Assembly: GCA_902624885.1 (NCBI GenBank) | Contig: CACNZU010000004.1 | Location: 1-64,000 of the forward strand | Origin: an uncultured Pelagibacteraceae bacterium | GTDB taxonomy: Bacteria > Pseudomonadota > Alphaproteobacteria > Pelagibacterales > Pelagibacteraceae | Direction of reading: 5' to 3' | DNA length: 64,000 nt | Shown here: positions 35,958-44,201 of the stretch, in pieces | Layout: each line of letters begins with the position of its first letter | Position numbering within the stretch: position 1 is the stretch's first letter | The notes under the pieces: generated by a model | Databases searched by the model: none | What the model saw: the letters and a program-made list of their open reading frames with translations, nothing else | Told to the model about the DNA's origin: nothing | Translations under genes and position numbers: made by a program

Positions 35958-37142
35958 TTATAAATTATTTATTTTTTTAATAAGTACATCAGAAATTTTT
36001 TTTGCCATCAATTCATATCCTTTATCATTAGTATGAACTAAAGTAAAAAAAATATTCTCATTAGTATCTTCAAACATATTTTCAAGATTGTAGCATTCAA
36101 TGTTGTCTAACTTTTTTATACCATCTTGAATTTGATTATATAAACTGTTATTTATTAGAAAATCACTAAATTCCATCCCGCCGTAAGCTGGACGAACATG
36201 ATCATATAGTTTTATAACTTTTTTTTCGTTTTCTGTGAGATTTTTTTTCTTGTAAATATGGGGTTGTAAAAATTGTATATACTCAAAATTATATCCCTTT
36301 GACATTAAATAAAACTTATTAACATGTTCCAAAAAAATGGTTGAGGATAAATTAATTTGGTCATTAAATTTTTTTTCTTCAAATAAGTTTTTATCAGAAC
36401 CTAATCGGGGACCCTGTTCTTCATCCTTTTTTAAAAATGATAAAATTCTAGAGTTATCTTTGACATATTTTTTTACTATTTTTAGAAATAATTCTTTTCT
36501 ATAGCTTGGTAGATTAATGGGCCCTAGGTCGCCAACTTCTTCCATTAAATAAGTTCTAAATTTTTTGATTTTTTCTTGATTTTGCAAATAAGAAGCTGCT
36601 ATTTCGTTCCATCCTGCAAAAGAAATTACAAAGTCTGGTTTTAACTTATAAAAGAAAGTATTCGCAATTAATAAATCCTGTGAAATAAAATTATTTATTT
36701 GAGATAAATTATAACATTCAACTGTAGATCCACTTTTATTTCTTTCATTGAGAATTTTTTCCAAATTTCCTGAAATAGTGTTTTCGTTGTCACTAGCCCC
36801 ACATCCGTACGCAACTGAACCTCCTAAAAGTACAACTCTTATGACATTTTCTTTTTTATTTGTAAATTCAGGACATCTAAAACCTAAAGAATTGTTCTTT
36901 ACACCAACGATTTTTTCGTCATCATTAAAAAATCTAATGCCTATTGGTAAGTACTTAAACAATGGTGTTTTGCTTTCAAATCGTTTTAAATAGTTATGAT
37001 ACTCAGGATCAAGAAAATGCTTTCTGGATTTTTCTTCAAAAAAAAGAAGACTCTTTAACTTTGGTACAAAATTTAATATTATTTCTATTAAGATAACAAT
37101 TAACACTAGATAAAAAATAATTTTTAAAAATTCTATGAACAT
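35958..37142 (-). CDS. Membrane-anchored SGNH/GDSL-type hydrolase
   Basis: 394 residues. One N-terminal transmembrane helix (about 5-27) is followed by a soluble domain. LLGGSVAYGCGA is block I with the nucleophile Ser; FAGWNE is block III with its Asn; HTNDKGYELMA at the C-terminus gives the Asp-His-like block V region. SGNH enzymes act as O-acyl esterases or acyltransferases; at this site a role in O-acetyl trimming or transfer on the glycan is plausible. It lies 55 bases from a small orphan reading frame and 20 bases from pseB. Confidence 0.72.
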   Translation of the reverse strand: MFIEFLKIIFYLVLIVILIEIILNFVPKLKSLLFFEEKSRKHFLDPEYHNYLKRFESKTPLFKYLPIGIRFFNDDEKIVGVKNNSLGFRCPEFTNKKENVIRVVLLGGSVAYGCGASDNENTISGNLEKILNERNKSGSTVECYNLSQINNFISQDLLIANTFFYKLKPDFVISFAGWNEIAASYLQNQEKIKKFRTYLMEEVGDLGPINLPSYRKELFLKIVKKYVKDNSRILSFLKKDEEQGPRLGSDKNLFEEKKFNDQINLSSTIFLEHVNKFYLMSKGYNFEYIQFLQPHIYKKKNLTENEKKVIKLYDHVRPAYGGMEFSDFLINNSLYNQIQDGIKKLDNIECYNLENMFEDTNENIFFTLVHTNDKGYELMAKKISDVLIKKINNL

Positions 37143-37180
37143 TGAAATATTTTTTTTACTGAAAAATAATCATCGTTTAA

Positions 37181-37285
37181 TCAATAAAGAGGATATATAT
37201 CGTCTTTATTAATTTTCACTTTTTCTTTTTTTTTAAACTTAAGCTTTGAAAACAAATATTTAAAAAATTTGATTATTTTTTTCAT
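37181..37285 (-). CDS. Small basic protein of 34 residues, unknown
   Basis: Start ATG at 37285, stop TGA at 37183-37181. The product opens MKKIIKFFKYLFSKLKFKKK and ends INKDDIYPLY. CAGGAAAG lies 5 bases upstream as a ribosome binding site, unusually good for this genome. The basic N-terminal half would form an amphipathic helix that could bind membranes. It fills most of the 197-base gap between the SGNH and carbohydrate-transferase genes. No family is recognised; chance cannot be excluded for so short a frame. Confidence 0.5.
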   Translation of the reverse strand: MKKIIKFFKYLFSKLKFKKKEKVKINKDDIYPLY

Positions 37286-37339
37286 GGTACTTTCCTGTTA
37301 AAATTTAAATCAATTATTGTCAAGTTTTATTGTTCAATT

Positions 37340-38473
37340 TTATTGTAAATAACCTGCAATTATTTTTTTTACTTTTTGTGTATATTTTTTATCTTGATAT
37401 GCAATTTTTTTTTTGTAGTTTTTTAATTTTTTTTGCCATTTACGATCTTTATATTCAAAAACTTGTGTAATCATTATTCTTAGTTTTTTTATTGAAAAAA
37501 ACCTTAACCAAAAAAACCCATCTTTTCTAAATTTTCCAGGCCATCCAAATTCATCATAATAATTTCCAAAACTAGGCCCACTTATTGGAAGAAAAACAGT
37601 TTTTTTTTTTAATGATAAACTTTCATAACCCATTGTAGAATTAAAAGTAGTAACTAATTTAGCATCCAAAATATTTTGATAGCTTTCGAAAGAATTTTTT
37701 GGAATTAGAAAGTTTTTATTATTAAAACCAATTCTTTTATAATATTTTTCCTCTTGAAGTGTATCTGAATAATTTCTACTTCTAAAATTTATTTGAAAAA
37801 TAATATTTTTTGATTGGCAATATTTTTTTAAAAAACTTAATATAAGCTTATCCCGAGGAAAAGTTCTTTTTTCCAAACTTTTTTTGTATTGAGATACATA
37901 AAGAATATTTTTAAGTTTTCGGTTTTTTTTTTTAAATTTAAATTTATCTAAGAAATCATTAAGTCTTAAAGATCCAAGAACATGGTATTTAGCTTTAACA
38001 TATTTTTGGTATTTAATTTTTATACAATCGTTAAAAACAATAAAATCATCAACTTTATATTCATTATATTTTAAAAAATTCTTAAAAATGTCAGTTTTGT
38101 GTCCCCTAGTTGCATTTTGAATTAACAAAATCTTAATAGATCTAATTTTCTTTTTTAAAGACAGTAAATAATAGTAATTATCTAAATCTGATATAATTAC
38201 TTTAATATTACCAAATCTTATTAAAAATTCTAAATAATTATGAATAAAAAACTTTTCTTTTGAAAAAATTGATTTTATTAGTGCCAATAAAAAAATGAAT
38301 AAGTTGTAGTCATTTACAAAGGAAAAAATAAATTTATGCCTAAAATTTTTTTTGATAAAGTCGAAGTTTACAGAATTTGTTTTGTAGGTATATATCAGTA
38401 TCCTTTTTTTATTAGATAAAAAATTAAAGTTTAAATTTAAATTAATGTCCAATATTTTTTTAAAAAGATTCAT
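37340..38473 (-). CDS. Putative surface-carbohydrate biosynthesis protein
   Basis: 377 residues, Lys/Phe/Asn-rich, soluble. LLIQNATRG, ILYVSQYKKS, FQINFRSRNYS and VTTFNSTMGYESLSLKKKTVFLP with GPSFGNYYDEFGW recall the second Rossmann domain of GT-B-like capsule and surface carbohydrate proteins described in Leptospira-type loci. No catalytic assignment is possible from sequence alone. It lies 53 bases downstream of hisH, with a small orphan reading frame after it. Confidence 0.5.
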   Translation of the reverse strand: MNLFKKILDINLNLNFNFLSNKKRILIYTYKTNSVNFDFIKKNFRHKFIFSFVNDYNLFIFLLALIKSIFSKEKFFIHNYLEFLIRFGNIKVIISDLDNYYYLLSLKKKIRSIKILLIQNATRGHKTDIFKNFLKYNEYKVDDFIVFNDCIKIKYQKYVKAKYHVLGSLRLNDFLDKFKFKKKNRKLKNILYVSQYKKSLEKRTFPRDKLILSFLKKYCQSKNIIFQINFRSRNYSDTLQEEKYYKRIGFNNKNFLIPKNSFESYQNILDAKLVTTFNSTMGYESLSLKKKTVFLPISGPSFGNYYDEFGWPGKFRKDGFFWLRFFSIKKLRIMITQVFEYKDRKWQKKLKNYKKKIAYQDKKYTQKVKKIIAGYLQ

Positions 38474-38526
38474 AATAAATTAGAATGAAATTTGTTGTGA
38501 TATAAAATTTATTTTATTTTAAATAT

Positions 38527-39165
38527 TTAATTTACTTTTAAAAAAGCTTTTATAAGCTTTATTCCATTCAATCCGCTTTTTTCAGGATGAAACTGTGTGC
38601 CTAATACATTGTCTTTACCAATTATAGCAGTTATCTTCTGATTGCCGTAATTATAATAAGCAAGTATTTCATTTTTATTTTTTGGTAAAGCATGAAATGA
38701 ATGAACAAAATAGAAGCCTTTATTATTAAAATTAGTCAAATATTTAATTTTATTCTTAAGATTTTTTTTTTTTGATACAATATTATGCCAGCCAATAACA
38801 GGTATCTTGCAATATGGTAATTTTTGTTTTTTTATACTTTTTATATCACCTCTAATTATTGATAATCCAAAATGTTTTCCAAATTCTTCGCTTTTTGATA
38901 ATAACATTTGCATTCCTAAACAAATTCCCAACAAAGGATTACCTTTCTTTACGTGTCTTAGTAAAATATCAAATATACCACTTTTCTTTAATTGGTAAGA
39001 AGCGTAACTAAACGATCCATCCCCAGGAAGAACTAAAAAGGATGCATCCTTAATTTTTTTTAAATCAGAAGATACCTCTACAACTGCGCCACTCTTCATA
39101 AATCCTCTTCTTGCACTTAAGATATTTCCAGCGCCATAATCTATTAATGTTATTTTTTTTTTCAC
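38527..39165 (-). CDS. HisH-like glutamine amidotransferase for sugar amidination
   Basis: 212 residues. Class I glutaminase: LVLPGDGSFSYA, GICLGMQ with nucleophile Cys82, and GTQFHPEKSG with the His and Glu of the triad. It releases ammonia from glutamine. It overlaps a HisF-like gene by 4 bases and shares the operon with an N-acetyl sugar amidotransferase at 44171, the same trio (WbpG-HisH2-HisF2 type) used to make acetamidino sugars in Pseudomonas and Legionella O-antigens. No histidine-biosynthesis genes are nearby, so the housekeeping role is unlikely. Confidence 0.85.
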   Translation of the reverse strand: MKKKITLIDYGAGNILSARRGFMKSGAVVEVSSDLKKIKDASFLVLPGDGSFSYASYQLKKSGIFDILLRHVKKGNPLLGICLGMQMLLSKSEEFGKHFGLSIIRGDIKSIKKQKLPYCKIPVIGWHNIVSKKKNLKNKIKYLTNFNNKGFYFVHSFHALPKNKNEILAYYNYGNQKITAIIGKDNVLGTQFHPEKSGLNGIKLIKAFLKVN

Positions 39166-39902
39166 TTAAATTTAAGATATTTTTTTATAATTTTAGGTTT
39201 TAACTTATTGTAATGCAAAACACTGGCTGCTGCTAAAGCATCAAAATGAGAGGACTTTATTAATTTATTTATGTGATCTGTTTTGCCAAGACCGCCAGAA
39301 ACGATTAATGGAACTGAACAAATTTGAGACACGTTTTTTATTAGGTCAAAATCAAAACCTTTTTCTGTTCCCTCTGAGTCAATTGAAGTAAGCAAAATTT
39401 CACCTACGCCGAGCTTAATAGCTTTTCTAATCCAATCTAAAACATCTAGTCCAGTTTTTTCTCTTCCATTGTGAGTAAAAACCTCCCATCTGTTATTCGA
39501 AATTTTTTTAGCCTCTACTGATAATACTATACATTGAGATCCAAATCTTTTTGCCAATTCTGTTATCAATTTAGGTCTATTAACAGCAGCAGTATTAATA
39601 CAAACTTTGTCTGCTCCACTATGCAATAGTTCTGATGCGTCACTTGCACTTCTGATTCCGCCTCCAACAGCAATCGGAATAAATATATCCTGTGCTGATT
39701 TTTTAATTACTTCTAATAAATTATTTCTTCCATAAAGACTTGCAACACAATCCATAAAAAGAAGTTCGTCTACACCTTGTTGATAATAATTTTTTGCATA
39801 CAAATTTGGGTTTCCAATTTTTCTCAAACCTTCAAGATGAATTCCTTTAATAAGATTTTCACCTTTGATGTCTAATCTTGCAATTAGCCTGGGTTTAAAC
39901 AT
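39162..39902 (-). CDS. HisF-like synthase subunit paralogue for sugar amidination
   Basis: 246 residues, (beta-alpha)8 barrel. LIARLDIKGENLIKGIHLEG retains Asp11, but the second catalytic position of HisF, Asp130, is Glu (LSVEAKK). PIAVGGGIRSASDASELLHSGADKVCINT and GGLGKTDH keep the phosphate-binding loops. This fits a paralogue that channels ammonia from the HisH-like subunit to the amidotransferase at 44171 rather than making imidazole glycerol phosphate. It overlaps the HisH-like gene by 4 bases. Confidence 0.85.
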   Translation of the reverse strand: MFKPRLIARLDIKGENLIKGIHLEGLRKIGNPNLYAKNYYQQGVDELLFMDCVASLYGRNNLLEVIKKSAQDIFIPIAVGGGIRSASDASELLHSGADKVCINTAAVNRPKLITELAKRFGSQCIVLSVEAKKISNNRWEVFTHNGREKTGLDVLDWIRKAIKLGVGEILLTSIDSEGTEKGFDFDLIKNVSQICSVPLIVSGGLGKTDHINKLIKSSHFDALAAASVLHYNKLKPKIIKKYLKFK

Positions 39903-39909
39903 TAAGCTT

Positions 39910-41703
39910 TTATTTAAGACGTCTTATAATTGTAAAGTTATTGATATTTAAAATATCTAAATCAGATTTTAAAAATGTATTTACAGCTTGTTCAGCAGTT
40001 TCAACAATTGAGTCTCCGTGTAAATTGAATGATGTATTAAGTAAAACCGGAAAACCAGAAATTTTTTGAAACTCCTTAATCAAATCATAATAATCTGGAT
40101 TATCCTCCTTTTTAAGCATTTGAGGTCTTGTCGATTTGTCCGAGGGATGTATTACACCGGGTAATTTTTCAACATATTCTTCTTTAAGATCAAATGCAGC
40201 AGTCATGAACGGCGAGTATATGTTTTTTGGATTTTTAAGAATTTTTTTAGCTCCCTCGATTGTCATACTTGGGGTAAATGGCATCCAAAAATCTCTATAT
40301 TTGATCTTAGAATTAATCTTTTCTACTGAAACTGTTAACCTTGGATCAGCTAAGATAGACCTATTGCCAAGTGCTCTTTGGCCAAATTCCATTCTTCCTT
40401 TGCATCTTGCTATCACAAGACCCCTTGATAACCACTCAGCAAATTTTTTATTATTTACATCTTTAAGCAATTTGAATTTTTTACATTTTTTGTAGATTAG
40501 TTTCTCTAAATTTTTGTTCGAGATACTTGATCCTAAATATATATTTTTTAATCCTTTAATAGGATTGTTTTTGTCAAATTTTTGTGCAGCTAACCAAACT
40601 GCTCCAAGGCTTAAAGAACCATCTCCGCTTATAGGGCCTGACCAGACACTATCAATTTTTTTATCATCTTGTAAAAATTTAATTGCTTTTATATTTTGTG
40701 CAACTCCGCCGGATAGAATAATATCTTTTATATTAAATTTTTTTATACAATTTAAAACCCATTTTTTCAGAAAGTTTTCAGTAAATGTTTGAAGGCCCCA
40801 TGCGATTCCATCAAATCTCTCACCGTGTAATGCATCTCTAGTTGAATAGTATACATCTTTAAAAGTATTTTTTTTTATAATTTTTGTACCCACTATTTTA
40901 TTAAATTTTTCAAAATGCATTAGTGATTTATTTCCATGATAAGGTAGTCCATAAGGTGCTAAGCCCATTACTTTATATTCATGCTGGCCAGGCTTCATCC
41001 CAAGAAGTAACGTAACATATCTATATAGTCTACCAACCATTGCATTATTTGTTCTATAAATTTCTTTTAATTTATTATTCTTAGCTATACTAATTGTTGC
41101 TGAGCTATCATCACCCATTCCCTCTAGGGTTAAAATTAATGATTTATTTTTTTTTTGTTGTTGAGAAAACAATCCATAATATTGATGGCATGTTTCATGG
41201 CGAAATACCTTAATTTTTGCTTCATCAATTTTTAAATGTTTACAAATTACTTTTTTTCTTACTTCATTAAATATTTTTGTATGGTGGCGAATATTTTTTT
41301 TTGTTGCGCGTTTAATTAATTCTTTATAGATGTTGTTTTTAATTTTGGGATATTTTTTTTTCCAAATCGAAAAGTCATCAATCTCACCAAGCTTTTTATT
41401 TTCATACAACTTTGGTTTCCAATATTTTTCATTTTGTTCTATCCAATCCTGAATTGTAAATAATGCACCAGGTTTATATATCGATTGGAACAAACCATTA
41501 TCATATCCAGCAATAGCGACTATATCAATTTGATGAGGCTTGATTTGACAAATTTCCAAAACTTTATCAATTGATTTTTTTGGGTAACCTGCGTCTGCTT
41601 TAATTCTTGTCAATCTCTCCTCTGATATTGCAGCTAGTAATTTGCCGTCCTTTAGTAAACAGGCGTGGCTCTCAACGCTATCACATAAACCTAATATTAT
41701 CAT
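39910..41703 (-). CDS. NodU/CmcH-type carbamoyltransferase
   Basis: 597 residues. ILGLCDSVESHACLLKDGKL and AISEERLTRIKADAGYP open the family; FRHETCHQYYGLF supplies the metal-binding histidines; LEGMGDDSSATI, RYVTLLLGMKPGQHEYKVMGLAPYG, ILSGGVAQNIK and the C-terminal GQRALGNRSILADPR and PVLLNTSFNLHGD complete it. It transfers carbamoyl from carbamoyl phosphate to a hydroxyl, here most likely of a surface sugar (compare NodU). It sits 7 bases upstream of the HisF-like gene. Confidence 0.92.
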   Translation of the reverse strand: MIILGLCDSVESHACLLKDGKLLAAISEERLTRIKADAGYPKKSIDKVLEICQIKPHQIDIVAIAGYDNGLFQSIYKPGALFTIQDWIEQNEKYWKPKLYENKKLGEIDDFSIWKKKYPKIKNNIYKELIKRATKKNIRHHTKIFNEVRKKVICKHLKIDEAKIKVFRHETCHQYYGLFSQQQKKNKSLILTLEGMGDDSSATISIAKNNKLKEIYRTNNAMVGRLYRYVTLLLGMKPGQHEYKVMGLAPYGLPYHGNKSLMHFEKFNKIVGTKIIKKNTFKDVYYSTRDALHGERFDGIAWGLQTFTENFLKKWVLNCIKKFNIKDIILSGGVAQNIKAIKFLQDDKKIDSVWSGPISGDGSLSLGAVWLAAQKFDKNNPIKGLKNIYLGSSISNKNLEKLIYKKCKKFKLLKDVNNKKFAEWLSRGLVIARCKGRMEFGQRALGNRSILADPRLTVSVEKINSKIKYRDFWMPFTPSMTIEGAKKILKNPKNIYSPFMTAAFDLKEEYVEKLPGVIHPSDKSTRPQMLKKEDNPDYYDLIKEFQKISGFPVLLNTSFNLHGDSIVETAEQAVNTFLKSDLDILNINNFTIIRRLK

Positions 41704-41744
41704 TTTTCTTTGAAACTAAAAAATTCAATTATTAATTAATTTTG

Positions 41745-42263
41745 TTATTTCATCAACCATGTTTTTTTATCTACAGAAAAATAAACTAATTTTTTTTTTC
41801 CATATTTTCTCTTTATCATTCTGGATTTAGTTTTTTTAAATCCATTTTTTTCTAAAACTTTTATTGAAGCAAGGTTTTTCTCCTCAGAGTTAGCTATGAC
41901 TTTTTTTAATTTTTGTTTTTTGAAACTGTAATTTAATATTTTATTAATCGCTTCACTCGCAAAACCTTTATTTTGAAATCTTTTAACACCTATAATATAT
42001 CCTATGTTTCCTGTTTTTTTTTTAAAGTTTATAGGGCCTAGTTTTATATTCCCGATGTGAGATTTTCTAAAATATATGCCGAACAAAAATTCATTTATTG
42101 AATTTTTTTTAACTAAAACATATCTCTGTAAATCTTTTTTTTTAATTTTTGTTTTTCCAGACTCCAAAAATTTTAAAATCTCTTTATTGTTCATCCACTT
42201 TAAATAGTTTTTGCCTACATCGGTAGGAGATAGTTCCTTAATTACAATCTTGTTTGATTTCAT
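41745..42263 (-). CDS. GNAT-family N-acetyltransferase
   Basis: 172 residues. IVIKELSPTDVGKNYLKWMNN, LFGIYFRKSHIGNIKLGPI, GNIGYIIGVKRFQNKGFASEAI (acetyl-CoA pyrophosphate loop) and VIANSEEKNLASIKVLEKNGF are the RimJ/RimL-type GNAT motifs. Its place 9 bases after an aminotransferase gene suggests it acylates the amine made by that enzyme, as PseH and LegH do in nonulosonate pathways. Confidence 0.85.
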   Translation of the reverse strand: MKSNKIVIKELSPTDVGKNYLKWMNNKEILKFLESGKTKIKKKDLQRYVLVKKNSINEFLFGIYFRKSHIGNIKLGPINFKKKTGNIGYIIGVKRFQNKGFASEAINKILNYSFKKQKLKKVIANSEEKNLASIKVLEKNGFKKTKSRMIKRKYGKKKLVYFSVDKKTWLMK

Positions 42264-42271
42264 TATTAATT

Positions 42272-43408
42272 TTATTTTACGTATAATTTAGAAATTTTTT
42301 TACCAATTTCTTTATATAAATTAATATTCTTTTTTATTAATATTGGTATGGCGATAGAGTTTTGAAGAATATCAAAAGTTTTTTTGCAATGATTTACCTC
42401 ATTAGCAGGTAATGCATGTCCCCAGTAGGAAGCGCAATGCCATTTGATAGCATCTGGCAAATTTTTAGTTCCAACACCTTTTTTATAAAGAAAATTAATA
42501 ATTTGTTTTTTTTGTTTTTTATTTTTTATAAAAAATATAAATGTATCATATACAGGTTCAGAGTGATCAGGGATTTTTCGGATCTCTATTTCTTTTGAAA
42601 GATTATTTTTTATGGCATTATATCTTTTTTTATTTTCAGAAAGAATACGATTTATTTTTGTCAATTGAACTTTTCCTACTATGCCTTGTAATTCGGTCAT
42701 TCTATAATTAAATCCATAAATTTTTCTAGTATCCATGCCCCTTGGATAGTTTGAGTTATTTTCATGCCCATGATCATGATATTCTCTACAAAACTTATCT
42801 ATTTTTTTTAAATTTGAAAAAATCATTCCACCCTCACCACATGTTATTGTTTTTGCATGGTCAAAGCTTGCGACACCTACTTCGCCAAAATTACAAAGAT
42901 ATTTCTTTTTATATTTTGCTCCAACAGACTCACAATTGTCTTCCAAAATTGGAACTTTATACTTATTTGCAATTTTACAAACTTTATTTAACTCTACAGG
43001 CACTCCTAACATATGAACAGGTATTACAGCTTTAATTTTAGAATTGATTTTTCTTTCCAAATCAATGGGACACATGTTTAAAGTTTTGTCTACATTCACC
43101 ATTATTGGTTTTGCATCAAGGTCTAATATTGCTTCTATTGTTGCTATAAAATTAAATGCTTGAGTAATTACCTTATCACCTTTTTTGACCCCTAAAGCTT
43201 TAAGGCCAATTTTTATAGCAGCAGTTCCACTTGTTACAGCAAGAGCATTTTTTGATTTAAAGAATTTTTTAGCCCTTTGCTCAAATTCTCTTACATGATA
43301 ATTTTTCCTATAATTATTAAAGCCATGTGCAAGTAGCACACCTCCGTCTTTAAAAAGTTTTTTTAAAGAATTACTTTCTTCTTTTCCAATTATTTCCCAT
43401 CCTGGCAT
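42272..43408 (-). CDS. DegT/DnrJ/EryC1-family aminotransferase, KdnA-like
   Basis: 378 residues. MPGWEIIG at the start, TSGTAAIKIGLKALG, FNFIATIEAI, ILEDNCESVGA, FDHAKTITCGEGGM with the PLP-binding Lys, YHDHGHENN and GFNYRMTELQ. The MPG(F/W)E start and DHGH motif match KdnA, the transaminase that makes 8-amino-Kdo in Shewanella, as I recall that family; general sugar aminotransferases are the alternative. With the KdsB-like gene at 26370 this could mean an amino-Kdo. It lies next to a GNAT gene and 1 base after the PhyH gene. Confidence 0.85.
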   Translation of the reverse strand: MPGWEIIGKEESNSLKKLFKDGGVLLAHGFNNYRKNYHVREFEQRAKKFFKSKNALAVTSGTAAIKIGLKALGVKKGDKVITQAFNFIATIEAILDLDAKPIMVNVDKTLNMCPIDLERKINSKIKAVIPVHMLGVPVELNKVCKIANKYKVPILEDNCESVGAKYKKKYLCNFGEVGVASFDHAKTITCGEGGMIFSNLKKIDKFCREYHDHGHENNSNYPRGMDTRKIYGFNYRMTELQGIVGKVQLTKINRILSENKKRYNAIKNNLSKEIEIRKIPDHSEPVYDTFIFFIKNKKQKKQIINFLYKKGVGTKNLPDAIKWHCASYWGHALPANEVNHCKKTFDILQNSIAIPILIKKNINLYKEIGKKISKLYVK

Positions 43409-43409
43409 A

Positions 43410-44201
43410 TTATTTTTCCCTTAAATCTATTTGATCTTGAAGTTTTTTTTCATATTTTTTAATTAAAGAAAGATTATATTTAGATTTTTTCGACTTAAAT
43501 TGAAAAGTTAAACCCTTTCGAGACATATTACTTTTGTTTTTATGGCTTCCATGGACCACAAGGCAACTATGAATAAGTGCATCGCCAACTTCAAGTTTAG
43601 GATAAACTTTTTTAAATTTTTTTAATTCGCCTAAATTTTTGATTGTTTGAGAGCTACCTTTTGCGTATGACGGTTTATGGGGATAAATGCCTTTTCTATG
43701 AGATTTATTAAAATAAAAAATCCCTCCATTTTTTCTTGAAGAGGGTGACAATGCAATCCACACTGTGAGTGCATTACCACCTATCACATTCCAATAATAA
43801 TTATCTTGATGAATTGGGACTTTAAGTCCGTAGTTTTTTGGTTTTGCAAAAAGCTCGCTAGCTCTAAGCTCAAGATTTTTTGTAGTGAGTAGTGATTGAA
43901 CGGTTTCTTTTATTTTGTTTTCTTTTGCTAAATTTTTAATCCATTTATAATCGTGTAATCTATGAAAAGTATTAATCCTGGAGAATTTTTTTTCGTCTCC
44001 GACAAAATTAATGTCTCTTCCTTTGTATTTTTTATAATTTTTTTTAAGGAAATTATTAATCTTTTTTTTAGCATCTCCAACTTCTTTTTTTGAAAAGAAA
44101 TTTTTAATTATTATCCAGCCATTTTTTTTATAATCCAATACAAATTTGTTTAACTTTAATTTGTCAATGATTAGTTCCATATTTTTTTTCTCAACTTCCA
44201 T
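43410..44201 (-). CDS. PhyH-family Fe(II)/2-oxoglutarate dioxygenase
   Basis: 263 residues. The HxD pair is in IHQDNYYW and the distal His in LIHSCLVVHGSHKN, with Arg further on for 2-oxoglutarate (MSRKGLTFQF). GWIIIKNFFSKKEV is the usual PhyH N-terminus. Such enzymes hydroxylate diverse small molecules; in this cluster a sugar or acyl group is likely. It overlaps the amidotransferase gene by up to 31 bases; starting at Met8 (44180) would cut this to 10. Confidence 0.82.
   Translation of the reverse strand: MEVEKKNMELIIDKLKLNKFVLDYKKNGWIIIKNFFSKKEVGDAKKKINNFLKKNYKKYKGRDINFVGDEKKFSRINTFHRLHDYKWIKNLAKENKIKETVQSLLTTKNLELRASELFAKPKNYGLKVPIHQDNYYWNVIGGNALTVWIALSPSSRKNGGIFYFNKSHRKGIYPHKPSYAKGSSQTIKNLGELKKFKKVYPKLEVGDALIHSCLVVHGSHKNKSNMSRKGLTFQFKSKKSKYNLSLIKKYEKKLQDQIDLREK

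Noticed and set aside
37295-37323. Possible promoter TTGACA-17-TAACAG before the 34-residue reading frame
   Set aside because: The -10 box is poor and its start point would fall after the ribosome binding site of the small gene, so the two signals conflict.
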